A program made the position numbers and the translations under genes. The notes beneath the pieces are model-generated. The model saw nothing but the letters and a program-made list of their open reading frames with translations. It did no database searches and was not told the DNA's origin. Positions 13,467 to 31,130 of a DNA stretch of 64,000 nucleotides are shown here, one piece after another. The stretch's first letter is position 1. Each line of letters starts with the position of its first letter. The DNA is from Kryptolebias marmoratus. Lineage: Eukaryota > Chordata > Actinopteri > Cyprinodontiformes > Rivulidae. Where the stretch lies: NCBI RefSeq assembly GCF_001649575.2, contig NC_051453.1:12777370-12841369 (forward strand), in the 5' to 3' direction.

Positions 13467-16269
13467 AAGTATTTTCTGAGGTGGTACTCATTATAAAACG
13501 TTTAAGAATCACTGGATTAGACGCCCAGTAAGGATGTCACAGTAACTTGATCTATCTGCGTTTTACTGCACCTACTGGAGCTGATTTCACAGAGTTTTCA
13601 CCAGTTACTGTCTCCATCGATGTGGGTTATGTGTGTACAAGCAAATGAGTGGATTGGTGTACCAAACATGTCTTTGACAGGCTCAGCGCTGATGTGAACC
13701 TTTAGTTTAGGGTAGAGCTAGGTGAGGTGACCCACAGCGGGGCTGTAACGATCTGGACAGGGCGCCCCATCAAGGGTGGCCAAGCGGACACCGTCATTTA
13801 TAGGAGAGGAGGTAAGTGTTTGGTTACAGTGTCAAACAAGAGAAACTCTTACGACCACACTATTAACCCCCCACCCTTCACCTCCGGTCTCCCTAAGCAA
13901 CAGTATCCGTACGGTTCCAGTATACTCCTCCGTGCTCCTCCTATCGAGCTCTAGCCTTCATCTTATTGCCTAAAGTGCTTCTAGACCATTTGTGCTCTGC
14001 CTCACTGCTGTAAATGTCACCTAAGTTACACTCTCTCCATTTTCCACTGACTGCCATTTACTCACCATCCTTTTAAAAAAAGACCCCTGCTTTTTTTCAT
14101 ATTTTCTCATTTTTATTGCATGCCAGAGACTCCCTTTCCTCCTTATTTACTCACTCATACAATAAATCATATTTTTCTGGGATAGCCAGATTTTTCTACT
14201 GCATTAATCTTTTCTGGGTTTTTTTTTTCTTGAAACATTTTATGTGCAGTTTGCTTGAAATACATTCAAGTTTATGTGTCTTGTTTTGCTCATCTGACTT
14301 TGAACTCACTGTTGGTTTATACCATAGTTCAGACAACTGAACAAATCTTTAAACCAAAGAGATCATTTTTATTTATGTAGGGCTGCTAAAAATAATGATT
14401 AGTTGTGCCAGGGCCTCATCCAGATGGAAAACTGTGTCATGTGAGAATGAAGATAACATATTACAGGGTGAAATTTTAATGTTGTGTTAGGGGCTGAAAT
14501 CAGTTCCAAGTTCATTTTGTGCCATGCATCACTAATGCTGGAAAGCTCACTTTCTCCAGCATTTTGTACAACAAGCAAATCATTTAAATTTATAGTAAGA
14601 ATGTAAGTTCATTAGAAATCTGGGCGTTAGTCTGCAGTTCATAAAACACTTACGTTTTTGGATTTGGAGATTTGAATGAACATGATCCACTCATAATTCT
14701 TCCATGATGCAAGGTCCGCATTCTGCCACAGCCTGTCAGGCCTGGCCTGACAGTGATGACAGCATGATTAATGCCCAATGCCATTCACTCACACACTGAC
14801 TTCACACAGTGAGCCCATGTAGCGTGCTTAAGAAAAACCTAAGGAAACTACCCACCTAGCCAACTGAGAGAGCTTGTAGCTGGCATTGGCAAGAACACCA
14901 AAAACTGTACAGACAAAAGTTTGCTTATTTATGATTGATACTTTATCATAATTTGCAGAAGAAGTACTTTTTCTGTGCCTTTTTATTGTTGTGATTTTTA
15001 ATAGTTGTACAGTATGACAATCAACTACATTTTATAAAATATTTTACAAAACTTCCCAACTGCTGTTATTGTTATGTTGAGTCAGCTGAAGAAAGTAGCT
15101 GAAACATGAGCTGCAGGAGGGGCTCAGCATGCACCCATACACAGTATGGAGGTGCAAACAATCCTCAGCTGGTGTACTGCTTTTTCCAAATCAACTCTCT
15201 TGCTGACTTGATGGAATAAAATGATTTTATAATACACAGTAGGATAAAATTTAGGCGCTTCCTGCAATCAATGATGTTTGAGCATTTTATTAGGTGCAAA
15301 ACACAAAGTTTATTATAATTTAAATCTGCAAAAATGGCAAAGAAATCAAATGAATGAAACATTTCCATTATAAGAACGTTGGTCTTATCATTACATATAG
15401 GTCCTGCACTGGGAAACTAAAACTATATATATATATATATATATATAAATCAGTCCATCACAAAATGAGTCTAAATCTGCCAAAATATTAAAACACTTTG
15501 TGGTTTGTTCATCTCTCAACAGCCAAAAATGGAGTTTCTGAAGAGATGCTGGATGTGACGGAGCGCCTTCTGAAACTACCTTTGTTAACTTCACCACATT
15601 CATTAATCATCTATAAGCAGCCATAAAGGAGCCTGTGTGGAGGGTGAAGAGGATGTCTGGCTCCAGTTCCTGCCAGTGGCCAAGAGGAAGAGGAATCACA
15701 AGTTGGCATGGCCATTCCATGCCAGTCAATGCCAAGACAAGCGATCAGGCCACAAAGACAAACGCCCTGACAAAAAGCCTCAAACTGGGGGAAAGTATTT
15801 CCAGACTGCCAAGTCTTAAGGCACACTGAGAGCAGCATAACAGGAACCATGGATTAAATTCTGAGTTTATCTGTCTCCAGTTGTATATTTGATGCAGTCA
15901 CTTTGTATGAAATCCCATAAAATTTGAACCAAGTGTCACAGACACAACCAATTATCCGGTGCTTTCTGCATTAAAAATATTTATTTGTGTGCTAAAATCC
16001 TGATAGTATTAACTTATCTGTGACACTGACTACACAATCCATTAATGACAAAGATAAGTCTGATCTATTTGCTTATTTTAGGCCTTTAAGATGTTTCAGT
16101 CAGATGTAAAACTCAAAAAATATTTAAGAATAAAAATGCATCCTTTTCATGTGATGTATTGGAATAATGCAGTTCCCCCATTTTAATTTATTATTTATGC
16201 CAAACAGTATTCCCTACAATGACAGTTGTGTCGGCTGCAACATATGTGTGTTACTTGCTGTAAATTATA
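13467..16269. other. Non-coding DNA 3' of lpxn
   Basis: No gene is supported. Two patches stand out against the AT-rich background: a GC-rich exon-like patch at about 13,690-13,811 that ends in a GTAAGT donor-like motif, and a balanced-composition open patch at about 15,618-15,820. A short (AT)n run lies at 15,424-15,447. The first 80 bases below the lpxn stop contain a minus-strand AATAAA (16,187-16,192) that could be its polyadenylation signal. Confidence 0.5.
16187..16192 (-). promoter_or_regulatory. Possible lpxn polyadenylation signal
   Basis: AATAAA on the minus strand about 78 bases past the lpxn stop codon. The position is suitable, but the region is A/T-rich and the hexamer may be chance. 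Confidence 0.4.
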
Positions 16270-19200
16270 TCACAAAAAGAGTTTGTTGAAGCAAACCGAA
16301 CAGTAAGGCTTCCCTTTCTGCTCCTTGAAGATGCCCTGGCTGAGCTGCCGCAGACAGAAGGCGCACACAAAGTGCTCGGGATGAAACTTGCGCTCAAGAG
16401 CAGAGATGCAGCGGCCCGTGATGGGCTTGCCGCAGCCACCGCACAGCGTGCCCTGCCTGGAGTGAAAGTGCAGGGCACAGAGGGGTCGACCGTTCAACTC
16501 CATGAAGCAGCCGTCGGTGAAGGGCTTCAAGCAGTCCTGGAAAAAAAGAGCAGAAGAAGAAGATAAGGAAAGTGATGGAGGCAAAACAAGGCGTGGTGTC
16601 ACAGAGTTCACAAGTTTAATGTCTGCAAAACAATACAGACAAAATGTTTATTTTTCTGTTTTAACTTTTTAGAATCATGCATAGCTGATTTTATTATCAC
16701 CCGTCTCTAACGGTCTAAACTGTCTGTTGGAAAAATATCTCATAAACTTTCTGAAAGTCATCCCTAGATGTACATCTACAACTCTAATAATAGGAGATAA
16801 TAAGAGACGTTTTATGAAAATACATTTAAAATAACTCATGCTTATAATGTAAAGCAAAATATGGCTGTAATCTAACTTTAAATGTAAAAATCCTGTTGTA
16901 TTTGTGAATCTGCAAACTTGTGATTTGACTTATAAAATATGACCAAACATTATAAAATGACAGTAAATCCCTTAGATATTTAAAAACTCTGATTTGCAGC
17001 CGTGTTCCAGTCAACAGCTTAAACAGAAACTGAAACCAGACATTCGACACAGCAGCGTCACTGGATTTGTTCGAAATATGATTACAGATGTTTCTTTTGG
17101 CAGACTTTTTGTCATTTTGTGGCAGTAAAAGCACAGGTGCAACTCCTAACATTACCGCTGTCTGTGTTTCATTTATTATGTGCCAGTAAGCTGCAGCGGT
17201 AAGGATACGAGCACAACTCTGGGGCCAGTTGGAACGCCTGTGGAACAATCTATTTATGACAAAAGTAACACCTCTGTTTAATAAGTCAGCTACAGAAAAA
17301 AATAAATCAGTTATTCAAAATTTGTGATGTTTAAAATAATTCCACTGAAAAAAATGCATGTTTGATCATGTTACAACATTTTCATGGCAATGATTAAGTG
17401 GCTATTCCAAATAATAGTTAGCCACTTTGTAATAAGAATAACACTGTGTAAATCTTTTTAACAACTTTGCCACCAGAGGAGCCCCAGCTTTTTATTGGGA
17501 GTTTGGAGGCTAATGACTCATGCAACAGAAATCTTTACAGTTGAGAAGAATAAGCTGCAGTCAAACTAGATATACAAATCCCAATCATACAACTTTAGGA
17601 ACTAAAGTTTTCTCCTTCACAAATTAGTTCTAATCAATTTGTTCACCTTATCCTTTTATAAACTGCTTGACCTCCTGTCCAATGGCAAGAAACACTCATA
17701 AATGCAAAATAAAATGTTTATATTTTGCCGTTTGGAAGTATGTGGTGGTAAATAATGAATGGTGTATTAATCATTTGCGTAATGGTGTGAATAACAATCA
17801 GTTTAAAAAAATAAATTGATCTTTTGAAGTGGGGTTCTGTAAAAGTCTTACTTGTTGTAGATAGCTTTTCAACTGACCTCAGTTTGGATAAATGGTTTAT
17901 TACTAAGAAGCTTGAAAAGCAAATGTCCAATTAAAACAGTCCTGCACGAACTAGCCTTCAACTTGTCAATCATGTCAGAATGAATTTGGTTTTTTTTTTC
18001 AAACTGAGGTCAGTTACAGAGCTATCTACAACATATAAGACATTATTTGTTTATAATCTTTCTACAAAACCCTTTTTCAAAAGATCTGAACTCTTCCTTT
18101 AAGGTGTTAAGCGTACTTGTTTGGAGACTTCTACTTTCGACAGGGCCATTTCTGAGAGCTTTTCATATTTTACACATTGAGGTAGAAAGTGCTATTTGGG
18201 CAATATTTGACCAGCTGCTGTGCACAGAAGTAGCTTTGAGAAGGATATAAAAGATACCCTCATAGAGGGATTTATCTGCATCATTTCAACTGCAACATAT
18301 TAATCAGGCATATGGTTTTCATCAGGCCTGCGGTCAAAACGATGCAAACAAAGCAAGTGTGTGGGTATCTTTCTCATTCATTCTCAGGCTTGTACGCGAG
18401 CCAGAGCAGTGTGTGTGTGGTCTGTGTGAGAGGCTCACCGCGCAGACAAAGCACTCTGGATGCCAGGTGCCGTTGGCTGCAGTCAGGTAGTTCTCCCTCA
18501 CTGACTCTCCGCAGCCCGAGCACTTTGGAGCAAAGAGCTGGTAGAAGTCCTTACAGCAGTACGGTTTCCCGTCCTTCTCCAGAAAACCTAAGATAGGTAA
18601 AGGATAAACCTAATTGTGTGCTAAACTCCTCCAGCAGAGGGAAATTGATTTTCCTGCTTTTTTACCTTCTGAGTCAAAGCGGTTTCCGCAGTGTGTGCAG
18701 AAGAAGTGCTCCGGGTGCCAGGTCTTGTCCAGAGCTGTCAGGATGTTCTGATAAACAAGCCAGAAATATAACATCTTATTCCACTTCCCTTAAAGGTTAC
18801 TAAGTAAGGTATGTCTCACACCGCATATTTAAAAAGGCCAATTGAAGAGACCACATGAAGAGAATTACAGAAGACGTCACATTAGTTCCTGATTTATGTC
18901 TTTGGTCTGCAGCGTGATGTGAGCCCAGTCTGAGAAACCCCAATATGGTTTTGCCTTTTATTTATTAGCAAAGCATGTGGGCTAGTCTAAGAAAAAAATA
19001 ACTACATCTTACAGCATGTCATCATCCAATCTTCTAAAGATCATTGTGTGGATACAATCTGACTGAACAAATTAAAGTATATATTGCTGTATTTAGATTC
19101 TACAAGAGTATTACGAGTAAGATGCATTCTGCAGTGTTGCATTTGTTTGATGTGGAGACAATGTTTCTTTTATCTTTCAGTGCTCCATTACATGCAGAAT

Positions 19201-22200
19201 TGGCCCCTTGCAGTAGGCGCATTTCGGGGAGAACAGATGATGGTAGTCTTTGTCACAGTACGGCTGTCCCTCTCTCTCAAAGAAGCCCGTCTTGCTCAGC
19301 TCCTCCTTACAGACCACACAAACAAAGTGCTCAAGATGCCACACTTTGCCCAGGGCTGTGATCATCTAAAAGAAAAAAAATGAGGTAGATAAAGACATGA
19401 AAGCTTTAGACTGGTTTTTAATTTGTTTAAATTCTTCTTCGTGTGTCTCAGTGTTCTGCACCCTACCTTTCCCACAATGCATTTGTTGCACGCGGTGCAG
19501 TGGCCTTTTGCAGTGGTGCGCACACCAATCTTCTCCAGGTCAGAGCTCAGCCCTCCCAGGAGGTCATCTATGGTGTCTGTTTTCTGTCTCTGGGCTGAGG
19601 CTGTCTCACTTGAATCTGCTGGACTACCGCTTCTGCTGCTTCCCTGCGTTTTCTCCTGTTTTTCATTATCTGTTTTCCTATTTATAGACTGTTTTTCTGT
19701 CAGTGGTGGAGGAGTTGTTGAAGGCAAGTGTTCCTAAACAAGAATAAACACACACACAAATACATATATATTATATATATTTAAAAAAAACTCCAGTACT
19801 GTCTTACTTGGAGCTAAAGGGTGTTGATTTCAGTACTATGCTGCCCTCTATTGTTCAACCTTGTTCATTTCTTTCAGATTTAAAACCACATCAGTGCACC
19901 TTCACTGCTCTCTCCTTAACATGTTCAACATTACTTTAAAAAAATATATAATTTCATTGTACAGTGTTAAACTTTTCATGAGAATATGTGCATTCGTTGT
20001 AAATAAAACATCAGTTTATGTTGATTTACAGTTATTTGAGGATGTGTAGACAATACTGACCCCTTCTGCTAGTCCCAATAAGTCTTGCAGGATAAAGTCC
20101 AGTTCTTGAGTGGGTGAGTCAGGATCATCAGAAGCTGGCACAGGAGCTGGCAGGTCACTGAGTTCAATAAAGAGACAAACTAAACAGTAAATTAAAGCAC
20201 GATACTTGAAATTCTGAAATCTTATCAATTCACACTAACCAAATCAAACAAACACATTACAATGGTGATAAAAAAATTAGAGACTACTTGATCATTTAGG
20301 GTTCAGTTTATGAGTTTAGGTTTTACCCAAATAAATTGTGATTCTGAATCAGTGAAAGTAGCCTACCAATTATATAATTATTTAATGTAAATATATTAAA
20401 TTAATTTATGTAATTATAATACAGATAATACTGAGAAAACACAGAAAGCAGTACCATTAAAGCAATTTAATTCAAATAGAAACAGAATATATGGACTTAA
20501 AAATCCCTTAAACCTACCTATTTCATTCAGAATGGCCTAGAGATATAAAGATAGGACATAAAATGGCCTTATATAAACACCCATTCAATTTAATATCTGT
20601 TTCACAACTAGGTCATGCTGCTACGATATGTGTTTGTTAAGGTGGAAGTGAAGATGTCTTGTTGAAATAGGAACTTTTTCTGAAAAAGGTCTGGTCTGGG
20701 TGGTTATACGTGCCGCTCCAAAATAATGAAGTGAATCATAGATGTTGGCGTCTCAGCTGTGTGGTGATAGCTGTCAGCTGTCAGCTGTGAACTGAGACAG
20801 TTCCTCACATTATGCAACATACAGACACACAATTTCCAAAGTAAATTTTAAATTAGGATCCATGCAGGACAGTTGTCTTGCTTCTTTTCTCAAAGAGTTT
20901 GAAATTAGCTTTGGCTCAAAACAATCCGGGACATTGTAGGATCTTGCTAATATACAGTATGTTTACTTATTTGTGTGTGTGTGTGTGTGTGTGGGCGGGG
21001 TGGCGTTGATCTTTCAGGAAAAAATCTTCTTCAGTTCTTAACTTTGTTTAATAATTTTTTAAGCTTATCCCTTCTGGTTAGTTACTATTTATCTTTTTTT
21101 TCTGTGTCACCTCATTGCTTTTTTGATTACCAGCAGTTATTTCTCATAACTTCCTTCAGTTACTCCATTGGTACTCGTTGTTACCAAAGTCTTCTTGTTT
21201 TGTTTTTTTTTTTATCCTGTTGCGCCAGATGGGCTCTGAATTAGCTCTGTTTTGTTTTGTTTCTGTCATTTGGGCTTTCCTGCTTCTGTTTGTTTTTGAA
21301 TTCTTATCTTCTGGTATTAAATGTAACATATTAACAATACTTTCAAAAGTACTCTTTGTTTATGTGATTTACAATACAGAGTCATGGAAGTTTTCAAGAT
21401 GATGAAAGGAACATATATAGAAAAGTACTAATAAAAACCTACAGAGTACATTTTTTACACTACATTCCAAAGTTTCTTTTGGAAACCACTTGTTTCCACA
21501 ATGTGGTGCAAAGGCTTTGAAAAGAAGTAATGCTTCAACTCTGACGTTATTTACAATTCTGACACTTATGAGAAATATTTGAAGTTTAGTCCTCTTTTCC
21601 GTGAAGTTGCTTTATATTAGAACAACCAAATTTTAAAATCATCTGTAACAGTTTTTTAAGTAGTTTCCTATTTTTTTTTCTTTGCTGTTTACATATTGAT
21701 AATTTTCAGCAGGGGCCAACAAACGCTTCGAGTTTGTTCCTCACCTGTAGACATTTGAGCTGGACCTTTTATCCTTCATACTGAATTCAGCAGTATCTGC
21801 ACCTGAATCCTGCAAAAAAATACAAGTTATGCTTCAGGATTGTGATGCCTTTATTTCATTTTAAACTGCTGATCGTTCAGTTGGATAGAAATACTCACTC
21901 CCACCTGCTTTGTGCTAATTTAACCATTCATATATCATAACTTGTAGCTACGGTTTTGCTTATTCAGGCTTTTGGTTATGGTTTGGTTCAGTTTAGCTTT
22001 TAGCAACAATTTTGCTCATTTTAGCTTTTAGTTATTGTTTTACTAACTTTAGCTATTGTTCTGCTTGTTTTAACTATAAAAACTTTTATTCTTCAACAAA
22101 TTTTATCAAACTCATTCAGCACTCTGCATCCACACTGCATTTTTGCAGAAAATTGAATTTCTCCAGTTTTTGTGATTTTTTGCTCACCTCTCCATCAGGC

Positions 22201-23121
22201 ATATCTTTGTTTCTGTTTTCTTTAGTGCTGTCTGAACCTGATGAATTTAGGTCCAGCTCCTCTAACAGCAAATCTGTGGCAAGATAAAGAACAGATATCT
22301 TCTAACCAGTCATCATCTAACATGCGTACAGCTCAATGTTTCCACAACAACTGAACACATTGTTCTGTCTCACTGATCCCTTCGTGTTTTAACAGTACAT
22401 TTATGATTTGTGCAGAGTGAAATATTTCCTGTGCCAGTGAACTCAGGTTGTTTTAGTTACATCGACTTCCTCAGGAAGTGATGACACATGTTGCAGAAGT
22501 GAAACTTGTGATCTTGTCACAAGAATCTGGGGTATGGATACTGAACCAAATACAACTTTCTTTGCAAATTTCATAACCACACATCAACAGAAAAAGAAGA
22601 ATAAGAATAAAAACACACATTATCAGCACTTTTTGCAACAATTACACTGGTATCTGTAACAGAAAGTCAAAATAATGTTTGGTAAAACAAATAATATAAA
22701 GAAAGTTCAGCTAAAAGCAGATCAGAAAGCATTTATTATGGTGAAACTAAAATAAGCTGCTTTTATTCTTGTGAGTTGAAAGCCCTTGCTTTTCTTTTGA
22801 GCTTATTAAATTGGTTTATTTTGACTGGTACAGTTACTATTACCTGTTAGATCATCTTTAAGAGCATTTAGAAAGACACATGTGTGTTGAAAATGCAACT
22901 AAAGAAACAGTAAGAACCATAAAAACAATGTATAAGTGATACAAGAAAACCTAACTAAGTACAGTAAACACAGTACAGCACATGAGTTGTGCAAATATTC
23001 TCAATAAACAGAGTTTTTTTACATCAGTCATATTTTAAATCAGTAATCAGATGTATACTTTGTTTAAAAGTAATCATCTATGTAAAACGTTATGTAAAGA
23101 TATCTTACCGAGTTCATCCAT
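16270..23121 (-). CDS. lpxn: Leupaxin, LD-motif and LIM-domain focal adhesion adaptor
   Basis: Complete gene, nine coding exons: 23109-23121, 22188-22273, 21745-21809, 20061-20157, 19467-19733, 19192-19365, 18666-18747, 18439-18587, 16270-16536; 1200 nt, 399 aa (human leupaxin 386). Exon 1 codes only MDEL plus one base and joins exon 2 to give the LD1 motif [13 protein letters not shown] second LD motif is in exon 4 ([11 protein letters not shown]) and a third in exon 5 ([16 protein letters not shown]). Four LIM zinc-binding domains follow from exon 5 on, ending in CFNKLFL. KGHC before LIM1, CAYC at LIM2, [13 protein letters not shown] at LIM4 and the FNKLF end favour leupaxin over paxillin or Hic-5. 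LIM1 has WHLEHF where family members have WHPEHF. Family role: cytoplasmic adaptor at adhesion sites, binding FAK/PYK2-type kinases, mainly in blood cells. No frameshift or stop was seen. Confidence 0.93.
17803..18102. mobile_element. TTAA-ended MITE (family A, copy 1) in lpxn intron 8
   Basis: About 300 bp bounded by TTAA on both sides. The outer ends are inverted copies of each other: GATCTTTTGAAGTGGGGTTCTGT on the left, read as ACAAAACCCTTTTTCAAAAGATC on the right, with TTGTAGATAGC and GCTATCTACAA as inner inverted arms, and CTGACCTCAGTTTG paired with CAAACTGAGGTCAG. There is no coding capacity. TTAA at both ends suggests a piggyBac-type non-autonomous element; that assignment is inference. 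Confidence 0.7.
20973..20993. repeat. (TG)n microsatellite
   Basis: About ten uninterrupted TG units followed by GGGCGGGG, in the lpxn intron between coding exons 3 and 4. Confidence 0.9.
21950..22140. repeat. A/T-rich dispersed repeat (family C, copy 2)
   Basis: Repeated TTTTGCT and TTAGCTTTTAG units followed by CAACAAATTTTATCAAACTC and TCAGCACTCTGCA, in the same order as at 60-250. It lies in the lpxn intron directly beside coding exon 2; its right edge is about 45 bases from that exon's splice donor. Confidence 0.5.
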
Positions 23122-23849
23122 GTCGCTTTCTGCTCTCAGTACAAAACCAGAAAATGTGTGCCTTAGATGGTGTGTTTTTCTGTGCGTTAGTCACTGGGGT
23201 AACCAGCCCTTTTTTTTCAATCAAGTTGAAACCACCACTTCCTCTAGAGGGTTTTTATTTTGTTGCTTGCAAGAACTTTCCACGGTTGGCCTGTATTTTC
23301 AGATTCTACATGAACAGGAAATATGCAACAGTTTGCATAAGTGAGATATTAGCAGAGATTATAGCTGACATTTGTGCTCCGAGGATGTTTTCTTTAGTAT
23401 GAAATAGTTGTGAGAATGATGGATGTACATATTTGATTACAGGTTTTAGATATTATTAGTAACGTTGAAGCAATTCTACCAATTGTATGTGGATTTTATT
23501 TATAACATGGGTATTTGTAAAGTGAGACAGTGACTTACGGATGTTTTGCTTGTCAAATAATACTTGCTTCATCTGCATAAAGTTAAATTAATTATTTGCT
23601 TATGAGAATTTATGTTTATGGTGAAAATACACACATAAAAGCATGTAATGAATGTTTACATACATGTTCAAACTAAAAGCACCAAATTAACACAATAATA
23701 TTTGCATTATGTCTGACTTTGTCTCATCAAAGCAAGAAATAATCTGGACGATGCTTCACATTCTCTCCTTTTCATTTGCAATATTGCTCAGCTGTGTGCA
23801 TGATCCGAACAGTGCCAAAGTAAATAAATAAATCCCCAGAACTTCTTCT

Positions 23850-23965
23850 CCTGGAATACCTCCTCCAGCTCATCCAGAGGGCGTTCCCAGGCCAGCTGTG
23901 AGATACAATCTCTCCTCCAAGTCCAGGATCTGCCTTGAGTCTGAAACACCTCCCTTGGAAGGCAT
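23850..23965 (-). mobile_element. Diverged RTE/Rex3-type LINE fragment
   Basis: The segment has GGCGTTCCCAGGCCAGC, then GATACAATCTCTCC and ACACCTCCCTTGGAAGGC. The first motif recurs at the right edge of the window (about 63,970-63,995) inside a clear Rex3-type 3' end, and the following motifs are what usually comes next in that family. It is short, diverged and in the reverse orientation. Confidence 0.6.
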
Positions 23966-24689
23966 TGATAACAACATAATTGCTTTGTCAAACCAGTAGC
24001 ACAAACATTCAAATTCTCAAAAATATTTGAAATGCCTAGAAAAGCATTTTTACATCTAGAAAGTTTCAACCAAAAACTTTTGGTATTTATATATTATAGG
24101 TTCCATGACTTTTTAGGGACCTACTTCCTGGTCAAATTCTCCTCAATCTCCATTTTTATTTGTACAATTTCTGAAAAGGTCAACATTTTATAAGTAAAAA
24201 TTGAAAACCAACCACACCATAAGGCATTTTCTTCTGAAATCTATAGTTTATAAAAGCATATAATATTAAAAATGGTAAAAACGTCTGTTTTATTTCAGTA
24301 CTTATGGCCCATTTTTTATTCTCATGCTTTTCAAACAGGCTTGTATCTCTGTTATAGTGGTGAGCCTAATGCTTAGACACGCATTACTTTGGTTTCTTGA
24401 CATTTCTTGACAGCAACAGAGGCTTTTAAAGATTTTATTAACTGTTTCTACTTCAGCTTTCAACATCATTTGCCAGTCAATTGCGTTATCTCGCACCACT
24501 TTGGTCGCAACCATTATGTAAAACAGCAGGGGTGTTAATGGTTATGTGCGTGTTCAACACTCACAGCTGGTTCTATTATTGAACAATTTTATGTTTATAT
24601 AATTTATCATTTCTCATATAAAAACTTGAATGAATCAAACTTTAATATAAATTAACCTTTGTACTAATAACTAATAATAAAAGTGACAG

Positions 24690-25113
24690 TCTCCCCCGCT
24701 CTGTGGTTTCGTCTTTTACCGGAAGAGGTTTGTGTTTACAGCAGCTTGGCTATTAGCATCACCTCGTTTGACTGTAAACTGTGTACTATAATACCCGCAA
24801 ATAAGTTTTAGTTTCTTAACAGTCTGACATATTGTAAATAATTTGTTTGAAATAGGGCTAAACTACGATTAGCATGACGGTTTGGAGGCTAACGAGCTAT
24901 CGACAAGCTGGCTAACGTTGCGACGAAGTTAGCCAGCAAAGGCAACCGACACCAGCAGCTAACTCAGCACACGTCCAGCGGTTGGTACAGTCCGTGCAGT
25001 AATTCAGGTTTGTCCGCTCCGAATCCGTAACAGGTGTTTGTGAATGTATTTGTAACGATAGGCAGTCCTGCTGATTTATGTCCCGGTGTTGCTCCCATTG
25101 AAGAAGCGCGGCC
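24690..25113 (+). promoter_or_regulatory. Probable scyl3 promoter and 5' UTR
   Basis: CpG content rises relative to the surroundings. An ETS-type site ACCGGAAG sits at 24,718-24,725, common in TATA-less housekeeping promoters. No TATA box was seen. The start codon at 25,114 is in good context (GCGGCCATGG). Confidence 0.5.
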
Positions 25114-30358
<5,245 letters not shown>

Positions 30359-30522
30359 TGACGCTCGACACAAAACCCATCCGGAGCAAAACATCTAACC
30401 ACTGGAGACCTTTGATCCATGCACCACATCTGGAGTGCCACTTCCCCACAGAGCAGTAAAATGAAAGTAGCTTCTCGTGTAAAGCAATGCAGTAAAAACA
30501 GGGAGGGGCTGATTTTTATTTA

Positions 30523-30529
<7 letters not shown>

Positions 30530-30587
<58 letters not shown>
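30530..30587. repeat. (TA)n microsatellite in scyl3 3' UTR
   Basis: An uninterrupted run of nearly 30 TA units starting 172 bases past the scyl3 stop codon. It is upstream of both candidate polyadenylation signals, so it should be transcribed. Confidence 0.9.
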
Positions 30588-30590
<3 letters not shown>

Positions 30591-30886
30591 CTGCTGACCT
30601 TAACCATCAGTACATTTACTAAAGGAACTTGCTTTGAGTGGGGGAAAAAAATGACTGTCCAATGGTGCAGGATTTAGACAAAGAAAGCCATTTATAATTT
30701 GTTTGCCAATTGACAATAATCACCTCAAAATGATAAATCCTAAATGGAGGTGAATGTCAGCCTTTTTTTGTTTGTTTTTTTCCTTTAAATGTGCCAAATC
30801 AACTATTGGCATTGAGCTAAACATAAACTTTTAGAAGGACAGTTCTTAATTGAGTAAAGTTTGATTTACTAAAAGCTTGCACTCTG

Positions 30887-30939
30887 AATAAATGTGAGGT
30901 AGGAAAAAATTATTTGTTTTTTGTTGGTGGTGAAATAAA
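30887..30939 (+). promoter_or_regulatory. scyl3 polyadenylation signals
   Basis: Two AATAAA hexamers at 30,887-30,892 and 30,934-30,939, 530-580 bases past the scyl3 stop and before the 3' end of the convergent firrm gene. Confidence 0.55.
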
Positions 30940-31130
30940 CATTTTAAAAAGTTTTATAAAGTGCTTCACTCTGCTCATTTACAACATAATAATGATATAG
31001 TGAAGACTAAACTTGTTAGTATTAAAATATTTTAATAAACAGTAACACAAAAAGTCGGAAGAAGAACAAAAAAAAAAAGTACAAACTTTTGATTGATGAA
31101 ACATACAGATGAGTTTAAAACAAACCAGAG

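Larger units (their letters stand above)
23122..25113. other. Divergent upstream regions of lpxn (-) and scyl3 (+)
   Basis: The two start codons are 1.99 kb apart and point away from each other. The lpxn 5' side is AT-rich with no clear promoter motif. The last 400 bases before scyl3 are richer in CpG. A diverged RTE/Rex3-like fragment lies at about 23,850-23,965. No other gene is supported. Confidence 0.5.

Noticed and set aside
16251..23121. Paxillin or Hic-5 as identity of the LIM gene
   Set aside because: Length, three short LD blocks, KGHC and CAYC motifs and the C-terminal FNKLFL fit leupaxin better than the longer paxillin.
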